From NCBI RefSeq assembly GCF_003957295.1, contig NZ_RQPJ01000003.1, positions 379,135-443,134 of the forward strand: 64,000 bases of DNA. The letters are read 5' to 3'. This DNA is from Arenibacter aquaticus. Lineage in GTDB: Bacteria > Bacteroidota > Bacteroidia > Flavobacteriales > Flavobacteriaceae. The position numbers and the translations under genes are program-made. Positions 8,395 to 17,070 of this stretch are shown here, one piece after another. A model generated the notes under the pieces. The model made no database searches, was not told the DNA's origin, and saw nothing but the letters and a program-made list of their open reading frames with translations. Within the stretch, counting starts at the first letter, position 1; each line of letters starts with the position of its first letter.

Positions 8395-8421
8395 TAACCA
8401 GGGTACAGTGTACCTTGGTTA
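8395..8421. repeat. 27-bp near-perfect palindrome
   Basis: The left arm TAACCAGGGTACA and right arm TGTACCTTGGTTA surround a single G; pairing is complete except for one G-T wobble. It lies 276 bp beyond the stop of the AraC-type gene at 8697. There is no T-run beside it, so it is not an obvious terminator; it could be a protein site or an element end. Confidence 0.5.
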
Positions 8422-8696
8422 GGAGGAGCCAGCTGTAGCCAGGGTCATCTTGCTATTCAGAACTGCTGCTCATTGTGGAAACCACTTGATTTAGAACGAA
8501 ATTGAAAATAGGCCGGTTATCGTTGCTTCAACCTTACAGCACATACAAATATTTGATCCTTATCAACATAACTAAGAACGTTATCTTCAAAGTCCGTTGA
8601 TTGGATAATCTCCTTATGTAATGGAAATGTCATGCCAGTTAAGAATCATTGAAGCCGTGGAAGTAAATGACTGCTTATGCCCTAAATCAATATTTA

Positions 8697-10139
8697 TTAT
8701 TGACCAAGACTCTTTTTATATTCTGATGGGGTGCGATTGGTTACGGCCTTAAAAACCCTATAAAATGAAGTCTTGGAACTGAATCCACTTTTTTCGGCCA
8801 AATACATCATGGTATAAGCTTCATTATTTGGATCTTTCAACAGCCTTTTAAATTCCTCTACCCTTAAGTAGTTTAGGTAGTTGGTTAAACTAGTACGCCC
8901 TATCTTATCGAAAAGCATATTGATGTTCTCTTCGCTTTCCCCGGCCACTTCCAGGATTTGATCTATGGAAAGGTTTTGATCTTTATAAATGCCAGACTCC
9001 TCTATAGAGGCCTTGACTTTTTCAAACTTTTCCATTTCCACCTCACTCACTTTCACTTTTGACCCCTTTCTTAGATGGAAAATATATCTTCTTAGCAGTA
9101 AAATGCCGATAACAACAGCAATCACTGCTACTACAAGGTATATCCAAATATTATATGGCACAGGCTTGTTGAAAAAAATGATATCATCTACCATAATATG
9201 TCCCCATCCACCAGAGAAATGGTCAAGGATTTCAATCCTTGCCTTCTGACCTTTAAAAGGAGTTACATCCCATTGTTTCCAACGCAACTGCCCGTCGTTT
9301 TGTCCTGTTTGGGAAAAGACGATGGAGTCATTGACCAATAAATTAATGCAGGTCTTGTTGGGATGCCTTCCTCCTCCCACTAAAAACTTAATGCCATCAT
9401 ACTTAATCGTAAAGGTTTTGGAAGTGAGTTTTCCTTGTTTGGTATCATGGGTCTCCCCAAAGGAAAATGCGAAAAATTTGCCATTGAACCCATCCGGGGT
9501 TAAGGGATAATATACATTGGTCCTATTTCTTGGCACCTCAAAGGCCTCTCCTTCTACCTTCCAATTGCCGTAAGAGCCGCTTTCAAAATCCTCAAAAACC
9601 TCTTCCCTGGCATCTTTGAAATCACTAAAAACAATATTATCTACCAAAATATGAGGTAAGGTGTTTGGTGTATATTCTGTGATCATCGCATCCACTATCT
9701 CTATCACCGCACTCTCTCCTTGCAAATCATCAACATCCCAGATTACCTTTCTAAAAATATTATCGTTCTCTCCGCTGGCAACCCTTACAATCTTGTTGTT
9801 CACTATTAAATTAATACATTCCCGTGTATCATGTTTTCCCCCGGCAACCAATAAACGAATGTACTTCCGGTCTATAATAAAGTTTTTTGATACCAGCTTG
9901 CCTTGATTATGACTTTCGCCCTCCCCTTCAAAATTGGAAAAAGCAAAAAAGCTGCCTTGGGCGTTTTTTATATTTACGGAAACGGAATCGATTCTGCAGG
10001 GTTTATCAAATGCTACCCCCAATTTGTTCCACTTACCAAAATCACCGCTTTCAAAATCCTCGAAAACAATATCCGGTCTTTTCGAAGAAGAACAGGAAAC
10101 AATAAGAAATACCAAGAGGAAACTTAGGCGAAATAACAT
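8697..10139 (-). CDS. Membrane-anchored AraC-family regulator with duplicated periplasmic beta-sandwich domain
   Basis: 480 aa. A lipoprotein-like signal ends LLVFLIVSC (Cys 16). Two copies of one domain follow, each opening FEDFESG (near residues 26 and 182) and each holding KLVSKNF/KLTSKTF, a KxxINLxVNxxIV strand and HILVDNIVF/HIMVDDIIF at its end. The repeats resemble the C-terminal ConA-like domain of some GH32 enzymes. One transmembrane helix (~327-353, WIYLVVAVIAVVIGILLL) leads to a cytoplasmic AraC-type HTH domain at ~375-480 (FKRLL..., YLAEKSGFSSKTSFYRVFK, TPSEYKK). The layout implies a one-protein sensor that reads a periplasmic ligand and binds DNA at the membrane. Its target is unknown; the DUF1080-cytochrome operon downstream on the same strand is one candidate. 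Confidence 0.8.
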   Translation of the reverse strand: MLFRLSFLLVFLIVSCSSSKRPDIVFEDFESGDFGKWNKLGVAFDKPCRIDSVSVNIKNAQGSFFAFSNFEGEGESHNQGKLVSKNFIIDRKYIRLLVAGGKHDTRECINLIVNNKIVRVASGENDNIFRKVIWDVDDLQGESAVIEIVDAMITEYTPNTLPHILVDNIVFSDFKDAREEVFEDFESGSYGNWKVEGEAFEVPRNRTNVYYPLTPDGFNGKFFAFSFGETHDTKQGKLTSKTFTIKYDGIKFLVGGGRHPNKTCINLLVNDSIVFSQTGQNDGQLRWKQWDVTPFKGQKARIEILDHFSGGWGHIMVDDIIFFNKPVPYNIWIYLVVAVIAVVIGILLLRRYIFHLRKGSKVKVSEVEMEKFEKVKASIEESGIYKDQNLSIDQILEVAGESEENINMLFDKIGRTSLTNYLNYLRVEEFKRLLKDPNNEAYTMMYLAEKSGFSSKTSFYRVFKAVTNRTPSEYKKSLGQ

Positions 10140-10393
10140 TTACCTGACGAATGTTAATTAAATATTAATCTCTAAATATACGTACGCCCATACCAACTTC
10201 AAAATATTTGAAGTAAGAATTTCTTAAGGCTATCTGTTAACCCTACCCAAAGCCCCAAGTGACTATTGACCAATTTCTTGCTCTCTTGCTCCTAGGCATA
10301 TCACGTATTCCCTAAGGGTGATTTTCAACTATTCTGAAATTGAAGCAGTTGGGTGATGCTCTTAAAAAAAGAGACTGCATCTTTTAGAGTGCG

Positions 10394-10500
10394 GTGATTG
10401 CAAAAAGATTAGCTGCGCTGATCATTTCTAATCCATGCTGCAAATTCATAACCTCGCAGCTAGCACTGCTAGTTTTTTTATGTACCACAGCGTATGGAAT
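10394..10500 (+). repeat. Degenerate single copy of the dispersed ~80-bp repeat
   Basis: It shares GATTAGCTGCGCTGATC, ATGCTGCAAATTCA, ACCTCGCAGC and GCTAGTTTTTTTATGTAC with the 59200-59900 array (B-type variant). It is preceded by GTGATTGCAAAAAGATT, which matches 14 of 17 bases of the tRNA-Arg 3' end that heads the array. Confidence 0.7.
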
Positions 10501-10639
10501 AATTAGAATTCTTCCTATCCAAACACTGTTATAGCCTGCATCATACATGTAGTAAACAGTTGGGACTAATTTGCAATAAAGAAGCAAAATACGTCTCTAT
10601 ACATATAAGTACCGATTATCATGAAGGATGACCATAATA

Positions 10640-10672
10640 AAAATGACTGCCAAAAAATACGGCAGCCATTTT
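10640..10672 (-). terminator. Rho-independent terminator of asnA
   Basis: On the minus strand, AAAATGGCTGCC pairs with GGCAGTCATTTT (one G-T wobble) around a 9-nt loop and is followed by T-rich sequence. It begins about 26 bp after the asnA stop codon. Confidence 0.75.
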
Positions 10673-10697
10673 TAAGGTATTTTAAAGTGTGGTGAAC

Positions 10698-11741
10698 CTA
10701 GAAAAGAATGGGAATATTCCCTTGCTTACACTCTACAATCATATCTTCAGGCCAAATACTAGTTTGAATCTCTCCGATATGCGCTTTTTTCAGAAAAAAC
10801 ATACAAAGACGAGACTGACCTATTCCCCCACCAATGGATAAAGGAAGTTCATCATTAAGAAGCATCTTATGCCACATTAATTCCTTCCTATCCTCTGCTC
10901 CTTCAATAGCCAATTGTCTATTAAGTGCTTCTTTATCAACACGAATTCCCATAGATGAAAGCTCCAATGATTCTTCAAGCATAGGGTTCCAAACAAGGAT
11001 ATCTCCATTAAGCCCCTTTAGACCATTTTCCGTTTCGGTACTCCAATCATCGTAGTCAGGAGCCCTATCATCATGTTTTTTTCCTTCTTGGAGTAGCCCT
11101 CCAATTCCTATTATAAATACCGCACCATACTTTTTAGCCGCTGCAGATTCTCTTTCCTTGGATGTAAGATCAGGATACTGTTGTGCCAATTCCTCTGTAT
11201 GAATAAATGTAATTTCTTCTGGAAGTACAGGCTTTAAATGAGGATAGCGCTCGTAAACAACATATTCTACCCTCCTAAAAATACTATATATTTTTCTTAC
11301 AATATATCTTAAAAAATCAGTAGTCCTTTCTTCCTTAGAGACCACTCTTTCCCAATCCCATTGATCTACATATATGGAGTGTATATTAGAAAAAACTTCG
11401 TCTGGACGAAGTGCGTTCATATCAGTATACACTCCATAGCCTGACTCCATTTCTAACTGGGCCAGTGCAAGCCTTTTCCATTTTGCAAGCGAATGAACAA
11501 TTTCAGCCTCGGCATCATTCATGCTTTTAATTGGAAAGCTAACAGGACGCTCCACTCCGCTGAGGTCATCATTGATTCCAGATCCTTTTTTAACAAATAA
11601 AGGTGCTGTAATGCGTCTCAATCTTAATTCGGATGATAAACTAAGCTCAAAAAAGTCTTTGATCAATTTTATTGCCTGTTCTGTCTCCTGCATATTTAAT
11701 TGCGGACGATATCCTTTTGGGATTTGTAATTTATAATCCAT
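10698..11741 (-). CDS. asnA: Aspartate--ammonia ligase (asparagine synthetase A)
   Basis: 347 aa, close to the ~330 aa of enteric AsnA. It makes asparagine from aspartate, ammonia and ATP in the cytoplasm. The class-II aminoacyl-tRNA-synthetase-like fold shows in LRLRRITAPLFV, GSGINDDLSGVERPVSF (AsnA signature), HSLAKWKRLAL, VDQWDWERV, the central FIIGIGGLL and the C-terminal GGGIGQSRLCMFFLKKAHIGEIQTS motif. It is a stand-alone gene with its own terminator, flanked by degenerate copies of the dispersed repeat. It has no evident link to the neighbouring PUL. Confidence 0.95.
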   Translation of the reverse strand: MDYKLQIPKGYRPQLNMQETEQAIKLIKDFFELSLSSELRLRRITAPLFVKKGSGINDDLSGVERPVSFPIKSMNDAEAEIVHSLAKWKRLALAQLEMESGYGVYTDMNALRPDEVFSNIHSIYVDQWDWERVVSKEERTTDFLRYIVRKIYSIFRRVEYVVYERYPHLKPVLPEEITFIHTEELAQQYPDLTSKERESAAAKKYGAVFIIGIGGLLQEGKKHDDRAPDYDDWSTETENGLKGLNGDILVWNPMLEESLELSSMGIRVDKEALNRQLAIEGAEDRKELMWHKMLLNDELPLSIGGGIGQSRLCMFFLKKAHIGEIQTSIWPEDMIVECKQGNIPILF

Positions 11742-11948
11742 TATATTAATATTTTATTAAATGATTAGCTCTATGCCGAGTTATATGTAAAATTTGAAAC
11801 GCAAATGTGCAATAAATAGCAGGAATATCAAAACTGCGCTAAGTGATAAATCATGGACGATTTATTGACTTCACCCCATTTAATCGAAATACCAATCAAA
11901 ATAATCCAATCAGGTGATGAACGTTGTTCAGTTTTTACAAACCAACCA

Positions 11949-12036
11949 GGGTTAGCTACGCAGATCCTTCCTTATCAATGTTGCAATTTCAAAACCTCGC
12001 ATTCGCCATTTCCTGTTCGTTATTTATTATAAAGCC
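11949..12036 (+). repeat. Degenerate single copy of the dispersed repeat
   Basis: GGTTAGCTACGCAGATCC is followed by a nearly intact block (CTTCCTTATCAATGTTGCAA, then TTTCAAAACCTCGCA). The right half is decayed. The A-type variant matches array copies 1, 2, 4 and 6. Confidence 0.7.
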
Positions 12037-12198
12037 AGCATCTCAAATTTCCCCATTATATCCACGGTATTGAATAGCGAAGGGCAGGGCCACAATTCCA
12101 TTAAAAGGACAGAGTTCTATGTAGGGAGTTTTACCAACCGTGTATTGGGTGAGATGAATAAGGTTTCTGTTTCGGGAATAGCAAATAAAAAGTTATAA
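12033..12198 (+). pseudogene. Possible 3' relic of an unknown protein-coding gene
   Basis: An open frame without a start runs directly out of the repeat copy and ends at a TAA near 12198. The tail reads ...GQGHNSIKRTEFYVGSFT... followed by ...VSVSGIANKKL. Base use looks coding, but no family is recognised. It may be the cut-off end of a gene truncated where the repeat lies. Confidence 0.25.
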
Positions 12199-12279
12199 AT
12201 ACCAGCCAATTTAGTTTTACTGGGGATCTACATTGTCTTCTAAAATGGTGTAGCTTAATTTCAGGTCAACTTCTAAAAC

Positions 12280-12313
12280 AAAAGGAGGAAAACAAAAGCA
12301 TTTTCCTCCTTTT
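12280..12313 (-). terminator. Terminator closing the 14622-12406 GH20 gene
   Basis: A perfect 13-bp stem AAAAGGAGGAAAA / TTTTCCTCCTTTT with an 8-nt loop, followed by T-rich sequence on the minus strand, 93 bp after the stop codon. Confidence 0.85.
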
Positions 12314-12405
12314 AAACATAGTACACTCAGTACGATCATTTTAAATATTTACAATATTTGATCGTTATAATCCCTAAGCTTGACATTTAAAAATGGCTTC
12401 CTGGC

Positions 12406-14622
12406 TTAGTCTTTCTTCTTAATAAAAACCACTCCGTAGGAATCATTACCTATATCTCCCCTCACCTTAGCCTTAATTATAAATTCGGCTCCAGTCTCAT
12501 ATCCATCGATCTTTATATTGTAGGTGTTGTCAATAGAAGTGGGCCCAGTTTCTCCCTTATGCCTATCTTCGGTAATCAATTGTCTGTTTTTATAAACGGA
12601 TACCCCTTCAATTTCCAATTTATGGGCCCCGTCCGTGTAAATGAAAGTGACCTCATAAGTCCCATTTCCATTTATTTTTCCCGTTGAATTTAATTCCAAT
12701 TCCCCGAAATTAACTCCTTTGATAAGTGCCGGTTTCCATTCACCTAACAGTGTCCCAAATTTTTTGAATTGTTCATACTTCTCTGGGAAGTACAATGGCA
12801 AAGAGAACTGCTGACGGTTCACTACAGTAATCGCCTTAAAATCGGACAACTTTTCTACGCGGACAGGCTTGGTATATATCTTATCATAGGAATTAGGTTT
12901 AAGGCCATTGGTCGTATAGGTGATATGTGCCCCCTCAACCACATTTTCCATGGTCACCTCTATGCTCCCATCCATTTCTTTTTTTCCAATAAGTTTAGGC
13001 TGAGGCACCCTATAGCCGTAGCCGGCTTCATCATATCTGTTATAATGTTTTCGCATTCTTTGTTCAAAATCTGACCAATCTTTACGGCTTTTTTCGGTCC
13101 AGGCAACTTCGGCTAAAGCTGCCATTCTAGGAAAAGTTAGATAATCAAAATACTTCTCTGATCGGTTTTCATTAATAGGCTGGATTTCCTGTAAAATAGT
13201 GCCATGGATAAACTGATCTGACCAAAGGGTAGCGTGAACTCCTAAAACCTGGGACTTGAATTCATCCCCTAATCCTTCTACCACAGGATCCATACCGTAA
13301 ACTTTTTCAAGGCTAATTGGAGATAACCAAGTAGCTGCTTTCACCTCTCCAGGGATATTACTCTCGGCCACATCAAAATAGGCATGGCTAGATAGTGCCA
13401 TCACCATATCATGTCCTGCTTGTGTACCCAAAATGGCCTTTTTTTTGTTGTGCCACACCATTCCAACTGCCTTATCATCTAGACCTCTTTCTATTATCTC
13501 ATCCCAACCTACAATAATCTTTCCGTGATTTTTTAATACCTTTTGGATCCGATTGGTAAAATACACCTGCAGGTCGGCTTCCTTTTCCAGTCCTAGGGTT
13601 TCTTTTCTTTTCTGGCAATGTGAACATTGTGCCCATCGATCGTACTTGGCCTCATCACCTCCAACATGTATGTATTTACTTGGAAAAAGTGCTACGACCT
13701 CATCAAAAACATCCTCCAGAAAATCAAAAGTGGACTCTCTGCCCACACAGTACAGTTCCCCACTAATTGAGTGCTGGGTCTGTACTACTTGCGGAGCTCC
13801 TGTACAGGACAAATGTGGGTAGGCGGCAATGGCCGGTAAGGTATGGGCCGGAATCTCTATTTCCGGGATAACCTCTATATTTCGCAAAGCTGCATAGGCT
13901 ACTATTTCTTTTATTTCCTCTTGGGTGTAATAGCCTCCGGTTCTTTCGTGTCCATCGCCCCTGAATCCGCCAACGGAAGTTAACTTGGGATATTTCTTAA
14001 TTTCTATTCGCCATCCGGCATCGTCTATCAAATGAAGGTGCAGTACGTTCATCTTGTACATAGCCATCATATCTACCAATTGTTTTACATAGGACACCTC
14101 ATAAAAATAACGGCTAACATCCAACATCATTCCCCGCCAAGGGTAGGTAGGCTCGTCCTCTACGTAGGCTCCTTCAATGGCCCAATCTACATCTTTTTGT
14201 CTTCTTGGATTAAATATTTCTATGGGTAGCATTTGTCTAAGTGTCTGAATTCCGTTGAAGACACCAGCCTCACTATTGCCAATAATCTGAATATTTCTGG
14301 AATTCACAGAAAGTCGGTACCCTTCCTCTTTATCGTCTTGTGGGTCTATGGAAAGATGAATGCTGTTTTTTTTGGATTTTTTGGATGCCGATAACTCAAA
14401 ATCCCAACCTGTTGCAGGGGAAAGGGTTTTTCCCAAATAAGTTGCCAAGGCCTCCAAGCCCTCATTATACTGTATTTTTGTTGAATGATCTAGTAAGAAA
14501 AGTTCGCCATTAGGTTCAAAAAGCTGTGATTTTGGGATGATATCGGTCGTTTCAGCCTGACCGTAAGAATTAATAATAACGAAAAACAATAAACACGTTT
14601 TTCCTAAAATAGTTTTTAACAT
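12406..14622 (-). CDS. GH20 beta-N-acetylhexosaminidase, secreted
   Basis: 738 aa with a signal peptide ending near ...FVIINSYGQA. GH20b domain at ~25-155, then the catalytic barrel from ~160 (YPWRGMMLDVSRYFYEV, LHLHLIDDAGWRIEIKKYP). The catalytic pair D323-E324 is in HVGGDEAKYD, and W residues that line the +1 site are present (VGWDEI, HATLWSDQF). After ~570 comes a chitobiase-type C-terminal domain (ITYTTNGLKPNSYDKIY) and a further beta-sandwich. It should cut terminal beta-GlcNAc or GalNAc from glycans in the periplasm or outside. It lies 386 bp beyond the preceding glycosidase gene, with a 22-bp-spaced direct repeat upstream, so it may have its own promoter. Confidence 0.93.
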   Translation of the reverse strand: MLKTILGKTCLLFFVIINSYGQAETTDIIPKSQLFEPNGELFLLDHSTKIQYNEGLEALATYLGKTLSPATGWDFELSASKKSKKNSIHLSIDPQDDKEEGYRLSVNSRNIQIIGNSEAGVFNGIQTLRQMLPIEIFNPRRQKDVDWAIEGAYVEDEPTYPWRGMMLDVSRYFYEVSYVKQLVDMMAMYKMNVLHLHLIDDAGWRIEIKKYPKLTSVGGFRGDGHERTGGYYTQEEIKEIVAYAALRNIEVIPEIEIPAHTLPAIAAYPHLSCTGAPQVVQTQHSISGELYCVGRESTFDFLEDVFDEVVALFPSKYIHVGGDEAKYDRWAQCSHCQKRKETLGLEKEADLQVYFTNRIQKVLKNHGKIIVGWDEIIERGLDDKAVGMVWHNKKKAILGTQAGHDMVMALSSHAYFDVAESNIPGEVKAATWLSPISLEKVYGMDPVVEGLGDEFKSQVLGVHATLWSDQFIHGTILQEIQPINENRSEKYFDYLTFPRMAALAEVAWTEKSRKDWSDFEQRMRKHYNRYDEAGYGYRVPQPKLIGKKEMDGSIEVTMENVVEGAHITYTTNGLKPNSYDKIYTKPVRVEKLSDFKAITVVNRQQFSLPLYFPEKYEQFKKFGTLLGEWKPALIKGVNFGELELNSTGKINGNGTYEVTFIYTDGAHKLEIEGVSVYKNRQLITEDRHKGETGPTSIDNTYNIKIDGYETGAEFIIKAKVRGDIGNDSYGVVFIKKKD

Positions 14623-14754
14623 AAAAAATTATAATTGAAATATTTATAAATACAACTTAATAACAACCTCAACCTTTCCATTCTGTTAGGCCATATTCCT
14701 TAATAACATTATCGTAGCATTAAATTAAGAAATTACTGAATGGACCAATTAACG

Positions 14755-14785
14755 TACTAAATTGTTCCCAAAAATATACTAAATT
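14755..14785 (-). promoter_or_regulatory. Candidate regulatory direct repeat upstream of GH20
   Basis: TACTAAATT occurs at 14755 and again at 14777, a 22-bp period (about two helical turns), 133-163 bp upstream of the GH20 start. It differs from the GTATCAAA site of the susC genes. The evidence is spacing and identity only. Confidence 0.35.
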
Positions 14786-14850
14786 CAAATAATTATGTTT
14801 ACCAATTACAATATTCCTAACTGTTAAGGTTTTCTTGGCTAATAGATGTC

Positions 14851-14925
14851 AAAATCATTTCTTATCTATGTTGCAATTTCAGAACCTCGCAGCCACCGCT
14901 GCTGTTTTTTTTATTTACTACTCTT
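14851..14925 (+). repeat. Dispersed repeat, right part only
   Basis: TCATTTCTTATCTATGTTGC, then AACCTCGCAGCCACCGCTGC and a T-run with ATTTACTACT match the array at 59200-59900. The GGATTAGCTGCG head is missing. Confidence 0.7.
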
Positions 14926-15008
14926 TGTAGGGTTCTGCCTCTCTATAGAAGCGGACCTATTGATATAGGTTCATTGAGTATACGATCATCAAACCGCACT
15001 TTTACTGT

Positions 15009-17030
15009 CTAAAATTCAAACGCTATTTTTTTGCCTTCAGCAATTCTTCTTTTGACAACTTTATTGGTTCGATTGTCCGTGAAGTAAACCATGAGCTTTT
15101 TACCCGATCTTTTTACCTCAATATTAAAGTCCTCACCAAAAGCCTTTATATTTTTTAGGGACATATGCTCCCATTCCTTTGGCAATCTGGGAGTACACTC
15201 AAAACTTTTGAGGCCGGTTGGAACGATTCCGAACATTCCTTCGGTAAATACGCGGCAATACAATCCGCTTTCTGCAGATAAATGTGCCATATTCCCTTCC
15301 GGGTACGCTTCTACAACATAGGGTACCCTACTGCCCAACAATCTTTGATCTGTAAATTGGGTCAGTTTTTGAATGGATTCCTCCGTAGCTCCCGCCAAGA
15401 AAGTTCCTCTAAGGGCATAGAGGGTGCCCCTATCCCAAAATATTTCGGAAATCTTCTTGTTCTGATCGTTTTTTTCTACATGCACACCGTTTTCGGACCA
15501 CAATTTTTCAAACAATGCCTTTGTGGTATCGTCTTTTCTGTCGAATAACTGCACTACAAGTGGAAGGCATATCCAATGCCGTAGATTTTGGTGTTCCTTG
15601 TAATATTTATACGTATCCAACCCTTCTATGGTAGCCCCAAAATAAACTTCTATGGCCTTGGAAATCTGCTTGGCCTGCTGTCTGTATTTTGCCTCTAAAC
15701 TTCTGGGCTTGCCCAATGACCTACTAAGGTCCCGGGCCAAATTTAAGGCTCCGTAATACAAACTTGAGGTAGACAGATTGGCGTTTCCTGTTTCGATCCT
15801 TCCCTCCATCTCATCAGATTCTGAAGCCACCACCCCGGCTTCGTTCAACTGTCTATGATTGTATTCCAAACACCAACTGATCAAAGGCCATAATTTTTCC
15901 GCAGTGTCACGGTCCCCGCTAGCCAAGGCATACTGTGCAGCACCGTAGGCGATCATAGCCGCATCACCACGATCTAATGGATTTATAGGGGCATCACCCT
16001 CAATTTCAAAGGAGTATCTAATATTGGAGTATTCCTTATTAGTCTCCTTATCATAAAGGTCGTACATGTTCATGGCCGCATCATTACCTAAATCGTATCC
16101 CAAATACGGAAAGAACGGATTTACATACTCCGCCTGATCATTGGCCCAAAAACCTACATAGTACCTGCCCCCTCCTGGGGAATGCAACAGCCCTAATTTG
16201 GACTCAAAAATACTTTCTGAGGCTCTTATCTTAGAAAACTCAAAAAGGGTATTTAAGCTTTGGTTCGGGGTCTCCAATGTTAAGGAGGTTTTCATTTTTC
16301 TTAAAAACTCCAAGCGCTCCTTATAGTATTCGTCTCCTTGAATATTTATTTCGCTTTCTTTGTTCAAGGTAGCGGATATTCCTATAGAAAAAGTATATGA
16401 TCCTCCAGGAGGTATATTGATCTCCTTCTTAATATTGCTTTTGACCGAAGCGGTATATTCCCCTTTTACTCCCTGGAGCCTTTTCTCCCTACTATTGGTT
16501 CGGCCCAACATATTCACCTCCTGTTCTGATGTATTGGTCAAGGTCCATTGCTCTACAAACAATCGCTCGGACATGGATGGGAAGAACGTTCTGGTCAAGG
16601 CTACCCCACCTACCGGCTCATGGACAAATTGCAACATGCCGTTGATGTGCACCTTACTTACCTTCCCGGGTGCATATATCTTATTGTTCTGTATAATACT
16701 GGGTAAAATAGCATCTGAATATATATCCTTAAAATAAGCCCGATAATGTTTCCATTCTGCATCATTGGTTTTTATATATGTTCTTAGTTGTGGGAAAAAG
16801 ATTTCCCTGGAAATAGAGAGTTCCTTGTCTTCGTTTATTTCATAAGAAATAATTCCGGCCACACGTTTACCTGCCATTTCAATATTATCGGAATAGGGAA
16901 TGTTCTCCTCTTTGGAAAGGTCCATAGCAATTTCATTGGCATGTACAATGTTCCAATGTTTTTTTACCTGCCCTACAGCCTTTAGCCCAAAAAGCAAAAC
17001 GGTCGCGGCCAATACTATTTTCTTTTTCAT
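15009..17030 (-). CDS. Putative secreted (alpha/alpha)6-barrel glycoside hydrolase, family unresolved
   Basis: 673 aa with a signal peptide (MKKKIVLAATVLLFGLKAVGQ). Residues ~30-235 look like an N-terminal beta-sandwich. From ~240 a six-hairpin helical barrel follows, with the conserved start GGGRYYVGFWANDQAEYVNP, RGDAAMIAYGAAQYA, SESDEMEGRIETGNANLSTS, EIFWDRGTLYALRG and EAYPEGNMAHLSAESGLY. A short beta C-cap (~600-673) is typical of glucoamylase/rhamnosidase-like enzymes. Candidate catalytic acids are the D/E residues in FWANDQAE and ESDEMEG. I cannot place it in a CAZy family from memory. It lies in the PUL operon 40 bp after a GH37/GH63-like gene and probably removes a neutral sugar. Confidence 0.6.
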   Translation of the reverse strand: MKKKIVLAATVLLFGLKAVGQVKKHWNIVHANEIAMDLSKEENIPYSDNIEMAGKRVAGIISYEINEDKELSISREIFFPQLRTYIKTNDAEWKHYRAYFKDIYSDAILPSIIQNNKIYAPGKVSKVHINGMLQFVHEPVGGVALTRTFFPSMSERLFVEQWTLTNTSEQEVNMLGRTNSREKRLQGVKGEYTASVKSNIKKEINIPPGGSYTFSIGISATLNKESEINIQGDEYYKERLEFLRKMKTSLTLETPNQSLNTLFEFSKIRASESIFESKLGLLHSPGGGRYYVGFWANDQAEYVNPFFPYLGYDLGNDAAMNMYDLYDKETNKEYSNIRYSFEIEGDAPINPLDRGDAAMIAYGAAQYALASGDRDTAEKLWPLISWCLEYNHRQLNEAGVVASESDEMEGRIETGNANLSTSSLYYGALNLARDLSRSLGKPRSLEAKYRQQAKQISKAIEVYFGATIEGLDTYKYYKEHQNLRHWICLPLVVQLFDRKDDTTKALFEKLWSENGVHVEKNDQNKKISEIFWDRGTLYALRGTFLAGATEESIQKLTQFTDQRLLGSRVPYVVEAYPEGNMAHLSAESGLYCRVFTEGMFGIVPTGLKSFECTPRLPKEWEHMSLKNIKAFGEDFNIEVKRSGKKLMVYFTDNRTNKVVKRRIAEGKKIAFEF

Positions 17031-17070
17031 ATTTTAATTAAGGGGTTAAAATAGTTTCTCCAGCACTATA

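Larger units (their letters stand above)
7815..8696. other. 882-bp non-coding gap with operator-like palindromes
   Basis: This lies upstream of the DUF1080 operon. CCCAAT-N6-ATTGGG (8055-8072) overlaps a perfect 14-bp palindrome TTGGGACGTCCCAA (8068-8081). A near-perfect 27-bp palindrome lies at 8395-8421. A 65-codon open frame at 8130-8327 has no recognisable domain and looks accidental. No RNA gene was recognised. Confidence 0.6.
10140..10697. other. Gap with one degenerate copy of the dispersed 'AGCTGCGCTGATC' repeat and the asnA terminator
   Basis: No gene is recognised. The stretch 10394-10500 is a diverged copy of the repeat arrayed at 59200-59900, and the asnA terminator is at 10640-10672. 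An open frame through the repeat on the minus strand is only the repeat read in frame. Confidence 0.6.
11742..12405. other. Gap with repeat copy, a protein-coding relic and a terminator
   Basis: It holds a degenerate dispersed repeat at 11949-12036, an open relic frame to 12198 and the terminator at 12280-12313. Nothing else was recognised. Confidence 0.6.
14623..15008. other. Gap with promoter-like repeat and one dispersed repeat copy
   Basis: It holds the TACTAAATT direct repeat and a dispersed repeat copy at 14851-14925. No gene or clear terminator was seen after the 15009 stop codon. Confidence 0.55.

Noticed and set aside
10384-10587. 67-codon open frame on the minus strand
   Set aside because: It is mostly the dispersed repeat read in frame.
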